This document shows, one piece after another, positions 52,618-61,798 of a DNA stretch of 64,000 nucleotides (position 1 is its first letter; every line of letters starts with the position of its first letter). Under the pieces are notes generated by a model. The model ran no database searches. It was not told the DNA's origin and saw nothing but the letters and a program-made list of their open reading frames with translations. Both the position numbers and the translations under genes were made by a program. Source of the stretch: Butyricicoccus_A sp963620595 (GTDB taxonomy: Bacteria > Bacillota > Clostridia > Oscillospirales > Butyricicoccaceae); contig CAVFAY010000008.1 of NCBI GenBank assembly GCA_963620595.1, positions 1 to 64,000 on the forward strand, read 5' to 3'.

Positions 52618-52760
52618 ATGATAATATCGATAAACAATGAAGCATCTCTACCACAGGTCAGCTGCCCGGCCGGAATTTGGTTCAAAAGCGGCAAACAACT
52701 TACTCCTCTTTTCTCGGCAAACTTGCTGAGAAAAGATTTCATATATTTTTTCTTTCTCCT
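52618..52760 (+). ncRNA. RNA-like module A in the gap after aroE/K
   Basis: Between -10-like TATGAT/GATAAT (52617) and a 12-bp terminator-like stem (CTTTTCTCGGCAA / TTGCTGAGAAAAG, then T-rich) lies GTCAGCTGCCCGGCCG...AAAAGCGGCAAACAAC. A related core is found in module B. No ORF and no riboswitch class I recognise. The strand is inferred from the terminator. Confidence 0.45.
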
Positions 52761-52894
52761 TTCTGAAAAACTGTCGCGGCATGGTTCGCGGCTTTTTTTC
52801 ATATTTCTGTTATTCATATTTTAGCAATAATTTCTTCTATATTTCTTCAAAAAGAGTTCTTCATATGGTCACGCAAAACCGAGAAATTTGCGGT

Positions 52895-53060
52895 ATACTA
52901 ATACCAGAGTTAAGGAAAACAAAAAAACACGCGACTTAAAACATAGTTTAACTCAAACGGTTAACTGTCCGACCGCAGCAATAGTTGGAAAGCGGCAGAC
53001 AACCAACAAGCTCCATTCAGTAAGACTGAGTGTGAATTGATTATATCTTTTCTTTTTCAT
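52895..53060 (+). ncRNA. RNA-like module B in the gap after aroE/K
   Basis: A -10-like TATACT (52894) leads to GTTAACTGTCCGACCG...GGAAAGCGGCAGACAAC, matching the core of module A in order and spacing. A CATTCAGT-AAG-ACTGAGTG hairpin with a T-rich tail follows (53014-53050). Function unknown; the next plus-strand gene is far away, so it would act as a free RNA or an orphan leader. Confidence 0.45.
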
Positions 53061-53080
53061 TTTTTACTCCTTTCATTTAA

Positions 53081-53113
53081 AAAATCCCGTTGGACGAGTC
53101 CAACGGGATTTTT
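53081..53113. terminator. Strong terminator, both strands
   Basis: AAAATCCCGTTGGA and TCCAACGGGATTTT form a 14-bp stem with a 4-base loop, flanked by A- and T-runs. Confidence 0.9.
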
Positions 53114-53127
53114 GTTTATCTATTCTA

Positions 53128-54486
53128 CTATACCACCTGCTTGGCTTCTTCTCTCAAGTCTCGGAATCGTTTACCAAACAAAATCTGAACAATCAGCGGA
53201 ATGACCATAATACACCAGATAATCGGCTCGGACAAAATGACACCCATATACGCCAAGTGCGGTACCAGCAGGAATACGACAGCAACCTTGCCGATCAACT
53301 CAATGGCACTAGATACCAACGGCGTGACCATATCACCCATACCCTGCAGCGAATTGCGCAATACAGAAATGACAACCGTGACAAAATACAGCACTGTATT
53401 TATCCGTAAATACAACGACGCTGTGTTGATGATTTCCGGCACATGTGTGCCTGTGACCATATAAACGAACGATGGAACAATCGTGTACGCCATCAGCACA
53501 ACGATCAAGCACCAACACCACGACAAAATCAACGCCCGCCAGATGCCTTGCTTGATGCGCTTGAGCTTGCCTGCACCGAGATTCTGGCTGCAATATGTCG
53601 CCATCGTCGTGGCAAGAACCGAGTACGGCATCATGAACAACTCTGTCAGCTTACGTGCCGCTGTATGCGCGACGATAATATTGGCGCCAAAAGAATTGAT
53701 CGCACTCTGCAACACCACAGAACCCAAATTGACTAGAGACAACATAAATCCCATGGAAAGCCCTGTGCTATACATCCATTTAAATACATGCGGGTCATGC
53801 AGAAAACGAGAGAAATCTTCCCGTGATGGAACCAGCTCCGGATACTTGACCTTGATAAATATCAGGCACATCACAACCGAAATAAACTGCGAGAATACGG
53901 TTGCACAAGCAGCACTGGCAACACCCATATGGAACACGCAGATGAGCAGCAGATCCAATCCAACATTGCCAAGCGTAGCGGCTAACAGAAAAATCAGCGG
54001 CGTAATACTGTCTCCTACCGCACGCAGTGTTGCCGCACAGGCATTATAAAATACCGTGACAATCATACCGAGTAAAATCACACGGAAATACGAACAGGCA
54101 AGCGGCAGCAAATCTTCCGGTGTATTCAGTACACGAAGCAACGGCTTCAGGAAGCCAACCGACAGCAATGTCAAAGCAATAATTGTGCCAGCACTCAAAA
54201 TAATGGTTCCTGCAATGGCTTTCTTCATGCTCTTTTTATCGCCAGAGCCAAAAAAACGTGCCGTGACAATCGCAAAGCCATTGGTCATGCCCATCAAAAA
54301 GCCGATAACCAGCGAATTGAGCGAATTCGTCGCACCGACAGCCGCCAGTGCATTCTCTCCCAAAAAGCTGCCAACGATGCGTGTATCCGTCAGGCTATAC
54401 ACTTGCTGGAACAGTTGTCCGATGAGCAGCGGAATCGCAAATTGCAAAATCAACCGCGTCGGATTTCCTTTTGTCATATCCTTCAT
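53128..54486 (-). CDS. MATE-family efflux transporter
   Basis: 452 residues with about twelve hydrophobic helices. The N-terminus MTKGNPTRLILQFAIPLLIG and the motif TDTRIVGSFLGENALAAVGA are typical of MatE exporters. The second half repeats the fold (QNLGAGKLKRIKQGIWRAL). These pumps use ion gradients to expel drugs or metabolites; the substrate is unknown. Confidence 0.93.
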   Translation of the reverse strand: MKDMTKGNPTRLILQFAIPLLIGQLFQQVYSLTDTRIVGSFLGENALAAVGATNSLNSLVIGFLMGMTNGFAIVTARFFGSGDKKSMKKAIAGTIILSAGTIIALTLLSVGFLKPLLRVLNTPEDLLPLACSYFRVILLGMIVTVFYNACAATLRAVGDSITPLIFLLAATLGNVGLDLLLICVFHMGVASAACATVFSQFISVVMCLIFIKVKYPELVPSREDFSRFLHDPHVFKWMYSTGLSMGFMLSLVNLGSVVLQSAINSFGANIIVAHTAARKLTELFMMPYSVLATTMATYCSQNLGAGKLKRIKQGIWRALILSWCWCLIVVLMAYTIVPSFVYMVTGTHVPEIINTASLYLRINTVLYFVTVVISVLRNSLQGMGDMVTPLVSSAIELIGKVAVVFLLVPHLAYMGVILSEPIIWCIMVIPLIVQILFGKRFRDLREEAKQVV

Positions 54487-54502
54487 ATACTTCTATCCTC
54501 TT

Positions 54503-54538
54503 ACAAAAAACTGGTACCGGAAAATCCAGTACCAGTTT
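54503..54538 (-). terminator. Terminator between the radical SAM gene and the MATE gene
   Basis: AAACTGGTAC and GTACCAGTTT pair with an 11-base loop and a T-run on the minus strand. Confidence 0.75.
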
Positions 54539-54641
54539 ATCCTATCACGTTTACATATTGTTTACAATCCGCATTCCGTACAAAAAATATACAGATTCTT
54601 TGAGAAAATCTCAATTTATTTCATATCGAAATATTGCGGTT

Positions 54642-55259
54642 TTAATCCTCCCAAGGACGAATACGATAGCGGGCGCCAATGCGATCACAAATAGCCTGAC
54701 ACTGTTTCTCTTCTTCATGAGAAATCGTTGTGTCAACCGTTGTCATCACGACCTCAATTTCCTGTTCACCGGCACTCTTTGCAAATGCCAACATCGCATC
54801 AAATGACTGCTCGCCAAACTTACTGCGAGTCAGATTGAGGTATTCTTGTGCATTGGGCGTATTGAGGCTCACTGACACGACATCAATCAAGCCGCGCAGC
54901 TTCGGCGCAATGGATTCTCCATTGACCAAATCGCCGAGACCATTGGTGTTAATACGGATTTTTTTATCCGGACATACCTGCTTGATATATGCTGCCGTTT
55001 CCAGCAGCGTATCTAACCGTTCCGTCGGCTCGCCAAAGCCACAGAATACGACCTCTGCATAGCGCTGTAGATTCACGCCATCAATGGCTTTTTTTACCTC
55101 TTCAATGCTTGGCTCATGCTCCAGCCACAGTCCGCCAGATTTTCCTACCGTATCCATAGTCTGGCGCAGACAAAACGTGCAGGCACATGGACAGCGGTTG
55201 GTCAAATTGATGTACAGTCCATCGTGTACATCATATACAATTGTCATTTCTTTTTTCAT
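54642..55259 (-). CDS. TatD-associated-type radical SAM protein
   Basis: A short 205-residue radical SAM enzyme. It begins DVHDGLYINLTNRCPCACTF with the CxxxCxxC cluster motif (CPCACTFC), then GFGEPTERLDTLLETA, and NTNGLGDLVNG. Size and the YINLTNRC start match the group encoded near or fused to TatD nucleases. No TatD is adjacent in the window. The modified substrate is unknown. Confidence 0.85.
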   Translation of the reverse strand: MKKEMTIVYDVHDGLYINLTNRCPCACTFCLRQTMDTVGKSGGLWLEHEPSIEEVKKAIDGVNLQRYAEVVFCGFGEPTERLDTLLETAAYIKQVCPDKKIRINTNGLGDLVNGESIAPKLRGLIDVVSVSLNTPNAQEYLNLTRSKFGEQSFDAMLAFAKSAGEQEIEVVMTTVDTTISHEEEKQCQAICDRIGARYRIRPWED

Positions 55260-55275
55260 CTCAGGATCCCCCTCG

Positions 55276-56109
55276 TTATTTCAACGTAGTCAAGTATTCT
55301 TCAAAGCAAACGCCATCGGTCTTTGGCAGTCCCAATTCAATTGAACGCAGAATGCATTTCTTAATAAAACGCGATGCCTTGCGCACGGAATCTTCAAATG
55401 GTACATGGTTGACAGCATCTGCCGCGATAATCGAAGAAAACACATCGCCAGTGCCAGAGCGCTCACTGCCGATACGTTGGGTACGCAACAGCTTTGCCTG
55501 TCCGTTTTTTTCATAAATCAAATTAGAAACATAAGCCTTTTGCGGAATGCCAGTAATGACAATCTTTTCCGGCCCCTGTTCTGCCAATTTACGCGCGAGT
55601 GCATCCAACTCCTTCATGGTCCAATGTCCTTCATGAAATAGCGTATCGGTCAGAATACAGGCTTCTGTCAAATTTGGTGTCAGAATGTCTGCATAGGCTA
55701 CCAGCTTCTTCATGGACTGGCACATTCCCTCTGTATATGTCGGATACATTTTGCCGTGATCTCCCATGACCGGATCAATAATCACGATTGTATGTACTGT
55801 GCAGAAATCCTCAATAAATTTCTGTACAATGGCAATCTGCTGCTCAGAGCCGAGAAAACCGGTCTGAATACCATTGAATTGCAAACCAAGCTTTTTCCAG
55901 TTATCAATATACGTCTGCATTTTATCCGTGTAATCATCAAAAAAGAACTGCGGAAAACCGGTATGATTAGAAAAAATTGATGTCGGTACCGGACAGCACT
56001 GTACCTTCAACGCAGACAAAATCGGCATGGACACTGCAATTGAGCAACGTCCAAAGCCGGAAAAGTCATTGATAACAGCAATTTTCTTTTGTCTGTTGTG
56101 ATCTATCAT
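55276..56109 (-). CDS. pdxK: Pyridoxamine/pyridoxal kinase
   Basis: 277 residues of the ribokinase superfamily. It has INDFSGFGRCSIAVSMPILS, IIDPVMGDHGKMYPTY, LTPNLTEACILTD and the anion hole SGTGDVFSSIIAADAV. It phosphorylates vitamin B6 forms. It overlaps the ECF S-component gene by 4 bases, which supports B6 uptake followed by trapping. Confidence 0.9.
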   Translation of the reverse strand: MIDHNRQKKIAVINDFSGFGRCSIAVSMPILSALKVQCCPVPTSIFSNHTGFPQFFFDDYTDKMQTYIDNWKKLGLQFNGIQTGFLGSEQQIAIVQKFIEDFCTVHTIVIIDPVMGDHGKMYPTYTEGMCQSMKKLVAYADILTPNLTEACILTDTLFHEGHWTMKELDALARKLAEQGPEKIVITGIPQKAYVSNLIYEKNGQAKLLRTQRIGSERSGTGDVFSSIIAADAVNHVPFEDSVRKASRFIKKCILRSIELGLPKTDGVCFEEYLTTLK

Positions 56110-56645
56110 GCACGACCCTTTCTATCTGTCGTGAGGAATGCACGAACCTTTGCTTTTTCAAGCAGCGCACCAACACCGTAGCAAACAGCCAGATTGAGTA
56201 CTGCCTTGACGGAAAGTCCCGGTGTCGAAGCCAGTCCCTGTGCCAGTCCACCGTACAAGAACGCGCCAGCTACGGTATAACCGACAACCATCCAAACCAT
56301 GCCGATGACGCAGGCAATCAGCGTTTTCACAGAAAACAGCTTGCATGTCTCCTCTTTATACGCAATTTTTCCAACAAAGTACGCCATCAACGACTTAATA
56401 ATAAAGGTCGGAATAGCCCAGTATGCATAACCGGTCAGCAAATCCGCCAGAGCAGAGCCAATGCCGCCAGCCCAGATGCCGGATCTTTTGCCGACAAACA
56501 AAACAGTCAACAAAATAAATGCATCGCCAAGATGTGCATAACCCAACGGAATCGGAATCTGGATTACCATCGTCGCAATGCAAGTGATCGCAGCCATAAC
56601 TGCCGTCAGACATAGAAATCGCGTTGTGTATTTTGAATTACTCAT
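56106..56645 (-). CDS. ECF transporter S component, probably for pyridoxine (PdxU2-like)
   Basis: 179 residues with about six membrane helices and ECF S-component layout: LTAVMAAITCIATMVIQIPI, YAHLGDAFILLTVLFVGKRSG, GSALADLLTGYAYWAIPTFI. Substrate is inferred from the following pyridoxal kinase gene. The shared energising module (EcfA/A'/T) is not in the window. Confidence 0.85.
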   Translation of the reverse strand: MSNSKYTTRFLCLTAVMAAITCIATMVIQIPIPLGYAHLGDAFILLTVLFVGKRSGIWAGGIGSALADLLTGYAYWAIPTFIIKSLMAYFVGKIAYKEETCKLFSVKTLIACVIGMVWMVVGYTVAGAFLYGGLAQGLASTPGLSVKAVLNLAVCYGVGALLEKAKVRAFLTTDRKGRA

Positions 56646-56775
56646 GTCATATCACCTCGTGCAGAAGTTATTTTTTCACTGCAGTCATTATATCGCATAA
56701 CTGTGCACAATAAAATGTACAATTTTTCATTATTTTATCAGCACAGTCTTTCGGATGCATAATTATAAACTGTCA

Positions 56776-57996
56776 TCATTCTAGTGAAACTATCTCATCA
56801 GCCTTTTCCATAATTTTTATGTGATCTGTATTTTTTCTAAATTCGATAACTTCTTCATTAGTCCGAAAGAGCATTATTGATTCATACATCTTTTTTCCGT
56901 CTACATTTTGTAGCATAATCTCAAACTCGTCCCGACTTGGAGACGTGAAATCTAATTTTTCTATACATGCATCAAAAATTCCCAAGACACCTTTCAACGA
57001 AATCGTTTGACCTAATAATTCATACTGCTTTTCAGCAGTAAATTCAAAATATATTGCCTTGTCTCTAGAAGATATATCATTTTCATCTTGAAAAATCCCC
57101 TTACCTCTTACCTTGCCATATTGTTTATATACTTTGTATGGTTTTTTTTGAACAATGCAACGATATATTTCTTCTGCGTATCTTGAGTCTCTTACCGTAA
57201 CCCCATCCTTAATATCAAATTTAATCTCAAATATGTTCTCTAGCTCATATAATTTTCTCCAAAAATCTATTGTTTGCTGAGATATTCTCTTTTCTGACAA
57301 AGCAGTTTCTCTTAAAAGTATCTCATTATCAATCTTTCCCTTCCCATCCATAAAGGCATTATAGATTCCATATGCAGATAAAATGTCTTGTACACTTTTA
57401 GCATTTTTAGCGCTAAGAGTAAACGTAATCGTAAATTCTTTTTTTTCCGTATTTACGTAATATACTACTGAAAGAGGATATTCATCTATACTTTCAAAAT
57501 GTTGAATATTTAGACTATTATTAGGTAGTCTATGAATATGCATCGTTTTATCATATCCATTTCCACTGAACACTATCTCGAATGGCTGTGGAAATGGTCT
57601 GGGCTTCATGATTAATCGTATATCTTCTCCAAATTTAAAATCTTTAAGCGGTGCTTTGATAATATCCCGTGCTTTTATTTTTTTTCCGTTTATTTTGAAA
57701 CATCCCTCTTTATCAGGAAAAATTGTTGCAACTGTTTGTGAGTTATATAAATATTGTTCAATTTGTTCTGGTGTTGAATTCTTTGGCATAATATTTTCAG
57801 CCTCTTTCGGCAATTGAACGTTTTCTGCTTCAAGATTAAATCCTTCTGAAGAATCCAATCTGCAAATTCCTTCTTTCATATAGCTATACTCAAACCCTTC
57901 GGGCAAATCTTTATTAATAGCCTCCATAACTGCCTTGGGTGGTGCAGATGAATATTGGGGTTTTTTAATAAAAGTATCTTTAAAATTAGCAAACAT
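56776..57996 (-). CDS. abiGii: Abortive-infection toxin, AbiGii family
   Basis: 406 residues from ATG 57996, which overlaps the AbiGi stop (TAATG) behind GGAGG. The N-terminus MFANFKDTFIKKPQYSSAPP, then DLPEGFEYSYMKEGICRLDS, matches my memory of AbiGii proteins; the body is beta-rich with VVYYVNTEKKEFTITFTLSA, and the C-terminus is helical. It has no known enzymatic motif. AbiG of lactococcal type stops phage development late by harming the infected cell; the exact mechanism is unresolved. The codon use is much richer in A/T than the neighbours, a sign of transfer. Confidence 0.75.
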   Translation of the reverse strand: MFANFKDTFIKKPQYSSAPPKAVMEAINKDLPEGFEYSYMKEGICRLDSSEGFNLEAENVQLPKEAENIMPKNSTPEQIEQYLYNSQTVATIFPDKEGCFKINGKKIKARDIIKAPLKDFKFGEDIRLIMKPRPFPQPFEIVFSGNGYDKTMHIHRLPNNSLNIQHFESIDEYPLSVVYYVNTEKKEFTITFTLSAKNAKSVQDILSAYGIYNAFMDGKGKIDNEILLRETALSEKRISQQTIDFWRKLYELENIFEIKFDIKDGVTVRDSRYAEEIYRCIVQKKPYKVYKQYGKVRGKGIFQDENDISSRDKAIYFEFTAEKQYELLGQTISLKGVLGIFDACIEKLDFTSPSRDEFEIMLQNVDGKKMYESIMLFRTNEEVIEFRKNTDHIKIMEKADEIVSLE

Positions 57997-58799
57997 TATA
58001 AATCCCTCCATATTTCGGACCAAATTATTACCTTAGAAATAAGTTTATCGCTTTCACTCGTTCCTAATTTTTTGCTCTTAATGACTTCAGAAACCTTTGC
58101 AAATTCTTCCGTGCTATTCAAAATAATGTATTTTACGTCATCAGCGTTGAATTGAAGCCAACATTCCTCCGCCCCGGCAAGTGTTTTATTTAATACCTCT
58201 TTAACGAATAGATCATCTTCATCTATTGCTTGTGGTAAATCTATAGATAATACATCAGGAATAAATCTCCACTCACATTCGTCTGTAAAGTTTTTCTGCA
58301 CAGTGTCTCCGTTTCGCTCCATCGTTCCATCTATTGCTTTAAAGTAAAACATTTGTGACAGCAAAAAATCTTGTGCAGGGGTTGAGGTTTCGGCTTGATA
58401 TGCGTATTGATATGCTTCACTGAAATCTTGTCTCAAAAGTGATTTAGGATTTATATATTGTAATGGCTGAATTCCTTTCTCAATGCCCCATTTTTTTGAG
58501 AAAGCAATGCCATATCCGCCATAAAAAGAAATGTGTTCCTGCATCTTATGTAGATTGATGTCGCAAAAGCACACCATTGGATATGCAATTTTATTCTTAT
58601 TAATTTTGAGGTAATCTATATCTTCAGTGCAATACCTAGGTATAATTGCAGATTTTTCTATAATCGGCAGTAGATAATCCAGTCTATCAACAAAATGAAA
58701 CAATGTATCTGCACTTTGCACTGGCGGAGTATAAGATGGTCTAGGTGTTTCTATTGCATCTTCAACTTCGCACAGAAGTTCATCACTATTCTGATTCAT
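57996..58799 (-). CDS. abiGi: Abortive-infection antitoxin, AbiGi family
   Basis: 267 residues from ATG 58799 (AAAGGAG). Typical AbiGi features are DTLFHFVDRLDYLLPIIEKS, the IIPRYCTEDIDYL turn, PMVCFCDINLHKMQEH, and YGGYGIAFSKKWGIEKGIQP, then CEWRFIPDVL. The product should restrain AbiGii, which follows with a 1-base overlap. The pair is one A/T-rich unit inserted between vitamin uptake and aminotransferase genes. Confidence 0.8.
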   Translation of the reverse strand: MNQNSDELLCEVEDAIETPRPSYTPPVQSADTLFHFVDRLDYLLPIIEKSAIIPRYCTEDIDYLKINKNKIAYPMVCFCDINLHKMQEHISFYGGYGIAFSKKWGIEKGIQPLQYINPKSLLRQDFSEAYQYAYQAETSTPAQDFLLSQMFYFKAIDGTMERNGDTVQKNFTDECEWRFIPDVLSIDLPQAIDEDDLFVKEVLNKTLAGAEECWLQFNADDVKYIILNSTEEFAKVSEVIKSKKLGTSESDKLISKVIIWSEIWRDL

Positions 58800-58936
58800 A
58801 CATAATCACTCCTTTTCAACAAATAGTTTCTATATAAGAAACCCGAGCTTTCCGCAAGGCTTCTCTGATGATACCCGCCTCGCAAAAAGCCCGGAAATAC
58901 ACCACTTTTAGCGCTTATTTATCTTTTTACACGCCA

Positions 58937-60106
58937 TTACAATTCCTGCACGAATTCTTCGATGCGTTCCATCGCAGTTTCCAGATGCATCATGGAATAT
59001 GAATACGAAATACGAACATGTCCGCGACCGCTCTCGCCGAACGCGCTGCCCGGAACAACTGCGACCTTCTTCTTTCTGAGCAATTCATCGCAGAACTTTT
59101 CATCATCATCCATGTATTTTTCAATAGATGGAAAGATGTAGAAGGCACCTTCCGGCTCAAAGCACGGCATACCGATTTCCTGCAATCGATAGTACATAAA
59201 GCGGCGGCGCAAGTCATACTGCTCCCGCATATATTTGATGTCCTCTCTGCCCGTTCGCAGTGCCTCGATGCCGGCAAACTGGCTGACCGTCGGCGCAGAC
59301 ATAATACCGAACTGGTGGATTTTCACCAGCGGCTTGAGCATTTCACGCGGTGCCATAACCCAGCCGAGTCGCCAACCTGTCATGGCAAACGACTTAGAAA
59401 AACCATTGATGACAATCGTGCGCTCCCGCATGCCCGGAAGTTCCGCAAAGCAGACATGCTGCTTGCCGCCATAGGTCAGTTCACAATAAATCTCATCAGA
59501 AATAACAATGATATTGGTATCGCGCAAAACTGCTGCAATTTCTTCCAAATCTTCCCGTGTCATAATCGCACCAGTCGGATTGTTTGGGAATGGCATAATC
59601 AACACTTTGGTTTTCGGCGTGATTGCGTTCTTGAGCGTCTCAGCCGTCAACTTAAAGCCGTCTTCCATGCGTGTTTTCAACGGAACCGGCACGCCGCCTG
59701 CCATCATAGCCAGCGGCGTATAGCAGACAAAAGACGGCTCCGGAATCAGCACTTCATCTCCATTGGACACAAATGAACGCAGGGCATTGTCAATCGCCTC
59801 AGAACCGCCAACTGTCACGATAATTTCATCATGATAATCGTACTCCAGATGGTAATTTTCCATCGCATAGTTTGAAATTTCCTTGCGCAGATCTGCCAGA
59901 CCCCAATTAGACGTATAGAACGTTTTGCCCTGCTGCAGAGAGTCAATACCTGCGCGGCGAATCTGCCAAGGTGTCTGGAAATCCGGCTCACCAACACCCA
60001 AAGAGATCGCATCATCCATTGTATTGACTATGTCAAAGAATTTTCTGATGCCGGACGGCTTGATGTCCCGTGCTTTGTCCGAGATCAGAGCCGAGTAATC
60101 AATCAT
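58937..60106 (-). CDS. PLP-dependent aminotransferase, class I/II
   Basis: 389 residues from ATG 60106, which overlaps the Lrp gene by 8 bases. It has GVGEPDFQTPW, FYTSNWGLADLRKEISNYAM, MPFPNNPTGAIMTRED, the PLP Lys in VINGFSKSFAMTGWRLGWVM, and VRISYSYSM with the carboxylate Arg. It resembles aspartate/aromatic aminotransferases of the I-gamma type (AspC/PatA). Adjacency to an Lrp-type sensor suggests amino-acid-controlled expression. Substrate not certain. Confidence 0.92.
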   Translation of the reverse strand: MIDYSALISDKARDIKPSGIRKFFDIVNTMDDAISLGVGEPDFQTPWQIRRAGIDSLQQGKTFYTSNWGLADLRKEISNYAMENYHLEYDYHDEIIVTVGGSEAIDNALRSFVSNGDEVLIPEPSFVCYTPLAMMAGGVPVPLKTRMEDGFKLTAETLKNAITPKTKVLIMPFPNNPTGAIMTREDLEEIAAVLRDTNIIVISDEIYCELTYGGKQHVCFAELPGMRERTIVINGFSKSFAMTGWRLGWVMAPREMLKPLVKIHQFGIMSAPTVSQFAGIEALRTGREDIKYMREQYDLRRRFMYYRLQEIGMPCFEPEGAFYIFPSIEKYMDDDEKFCDELLRKKKVAVVPGSAFGESGRGHVRISYSYSMMHLETAMERIEEFVQEL

Positions 60107-60575
60107 TCCGGAAATCCTCTCTTTCGTCAACTGGATTAAACGCAATGCCTGCATTCTTATAGGTCTTGAGCACGAAGTGCGTCGAGGTCGAAACGACGTT
60201 CTCCATCGGCGCAAGATTCTCAGATACAAACTGAGAAACTTCTTGCAGGGAACGACCATTGACAATGATTGTGAAATCAAATGAACCGCTCATCAGATAC
60301 ATATCTACAACCTGCTTGTGGTTATAAATGCGCTGGGCCAGCTCATCAAATCCGGCGCCGGTCTGCGGTCTCACGCGAACCTCAATCAACGCAGTAACGT
60401 TATCGCGCTTGATCTTGCCCCAGTCAATAATCGCCTTATAGCCCAGAATGACATCATCTCGCTCATATTTGCGAATGCTGTCCTTTACCTCCTGCTCGGT
60501 CATGCCAAGCATCTTCGCAATGCGAGTCGGTGTAATACGGGCATCCTGTTCCAGCAGCTGTAAAATTCTATGCAT
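60099..60575 (-). CDS. Lrp/AsnC-family transcriptional regulator
   Basis: 158 residues with an N-terminal helix-turn-helix (RITPTRIAKMLGMTEQEVKD SIR) and a RAM/AsnC ligand domain (ALIEVRVRPQTGAGFDELAQ and VVDMYLMSGSFDFTIIVNGR). It senses amino acids, and its gene precedes and overlaps the aminotransferase gene, a common pairing. Confidence 0.92.
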   Translation of the reverse strand: MHRILQLLEQDARITPTRIAKMLGMTEQEVKDSIRKYERDDVILGYKAIIDWGKIKRDNVTALIEVRVRPQTGAGFDELAQRIYNHKQVVDMYLMSGSFDFTIIVNGRSLQEVSQFVSENLAPMENVVSTSTHFVLKTYKNAGIAFNPVDEREDFRND

Positions 60576-60671
60576 AAGAAAACCTCCTGCGATTCATAAA
60601 TTACTAATAAGTATACAACAGAATCGCCAGAAAATAAAGTATAACTCGAAACATTGCAGAAATTTTTAAAC

Positions 60672-60708
60672 AACAAAATGACCACTCTTGCAGGAAGAAT
60701 GGCCATTT
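60672..60708 (-). terminator. Terminator of the SPFH gene
   Basis: AAATGACCACTCTT and AAGAATGGCCATTT form a 14-bp stem with two G-U or mismatch positions, and a T-rich end on the minus strand. Confidence 0.75.
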
Positions 60709-60746
60709 GCTGCAAAGCTATTTTGTCGTCAGCAGATTCTTTTTCT

Positions 60747-61670
60747 TTAGTTACCCTTTGACGCGTCAGCAACTACGGTATCTGCGCCTTTTACTGTGAC
60801 CCAGCCGTGTTTTTTCCGTGCTTCTGCTTCCGTCATGCGAATGAGATTATCCGTAATCGAATCCGAAATGATCTTGTTTGCCTCTGCTTCTGCCTGTGCA
60901 TTGGTAATCGTAACCGCTGCTTCGGCTTCTGCGCGTGCTTTATCCGCTTCTCCTTGCGCGATAGCGGTCTGTTTGTCCAGCTCCGCCTTCTCTGCATCCT
61001 GTTTCGCCTGTTCCTTTGCCTTGACCTTTTCCTGCAGCGCTTCGTCCAGCTGCACATCAATAATCAGAGCAGAGGAAATGTTGATGCCGTATTCTTCTGT
61101 CAGCTTGGTATTCAAATACTCCGTAATAGTCTTGCTGACCTCCGAACGCTTATCGCTGTAAATGTCCATGACAGAGAATTGCGGTGTAACTTCTTTGATG
61201 TAAGCAATAATGCTGTTTTGTACCATCGTATCCACGATCTGGTCTCCGTCCATGCCGTTAAACTTCTCATACAAATCTGTCACACGATCCGGAATGAAAT
61301 TGTAGTTGACCGTCATATTCAGCTTAACCATACCGCCATCTGCCGGAGCATCAACATGCCAGTCCGCATGTTCGCTTTCATTGTAATCCTCCGGATTATT
61401 GGACAGTACCAACTGCTGCTGGGCAACCGGATAGTGCTTTACCTTTGCCCACGGCGCGATAAAATGATAGCCCGGAGACAGTGTTTTATCCTGTACGCCG
61501 CTACTCATCGTGTACACAACGCCGACTTCGCCTTGTCCGACGCGGTCAAACGATTTGACACAGAAAATTCCTAAAACAACAACAATTACCGCAACAAGTG
61601 CGATCTTTTTCTTGCTTTTTTTCGGCTTTTCCGATTTTACCTGTGTTTCCTGATTGGTCTCTTTTTCCAT
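60747..61670 (-). CDS. SPFH/prohibitin-family membrane protein
   Basis: 307 residues: a lysine-rich N-terminus, one membrane helix (KIALVAVIVVVLGIFCVKSF), an SPFH domain (VGQGEVGVVYTMSSGVQDKT through MDIYSDKRSEVSKTITEYLN) and a long alanine/glutamate-rich coiled coil (AKEQAKQDAEKAELDKQTAI). Members form ring or cage assemblies on membranes and regulate proteases. Its ATG 61670 follows GGAGG. No FtsH or NfeD is adjacent. Confidence 0.9.
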   Translation of the reverse strand: MEKETNQETQVKSEKPKKSKKKIALVAVIVVVLGIFCVKSFDRVGQGEVGVVYTMSSGVQDKTLSPGYHFIAPWAKVKHYPVAQQQLVLSNNPEDYNESEHADWHVDAPADGGMVKLNMTVNYNFIPDRVTDLYEKFNGMDGDQIVDTMVQNSIIAYIKEVTPQFSVMDIYSDKRSEVSKTITEYLNTKLTEEYGINISSALIIDVQLDEALQEKVKAKEQAKQDAEKAELDKQTAIAQGEADKARAEAEAAVTITNAQAEAEANKIISDSITDNLIRMTEAEARKKHGWVTVKGADTVVADASKGN

Positions 61671-61798
61671 GGTTTCCTCCCTATGGTTTTGTCAGTTTTG
61701 CAAATTGATTATATCATAGATCGAAAAAATTTGAAACAACGAATCAGATGCGCTACAATAGAATTCTACAAAAAAACTTGCAAGGAGATCGTATCTTT

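Noticed and set aside
52618..53060. SAM-I, purine, THF, T-box or glycine riboswitch in the aroE/K downstream gap
   Set aside because: None of their signature core sequences is present, so I kept the modules as unknown RNAs.
53443..54694. Plus-strand frames of 97-212 codons
   Set aside because: Antisense to the MATE transporter gene.
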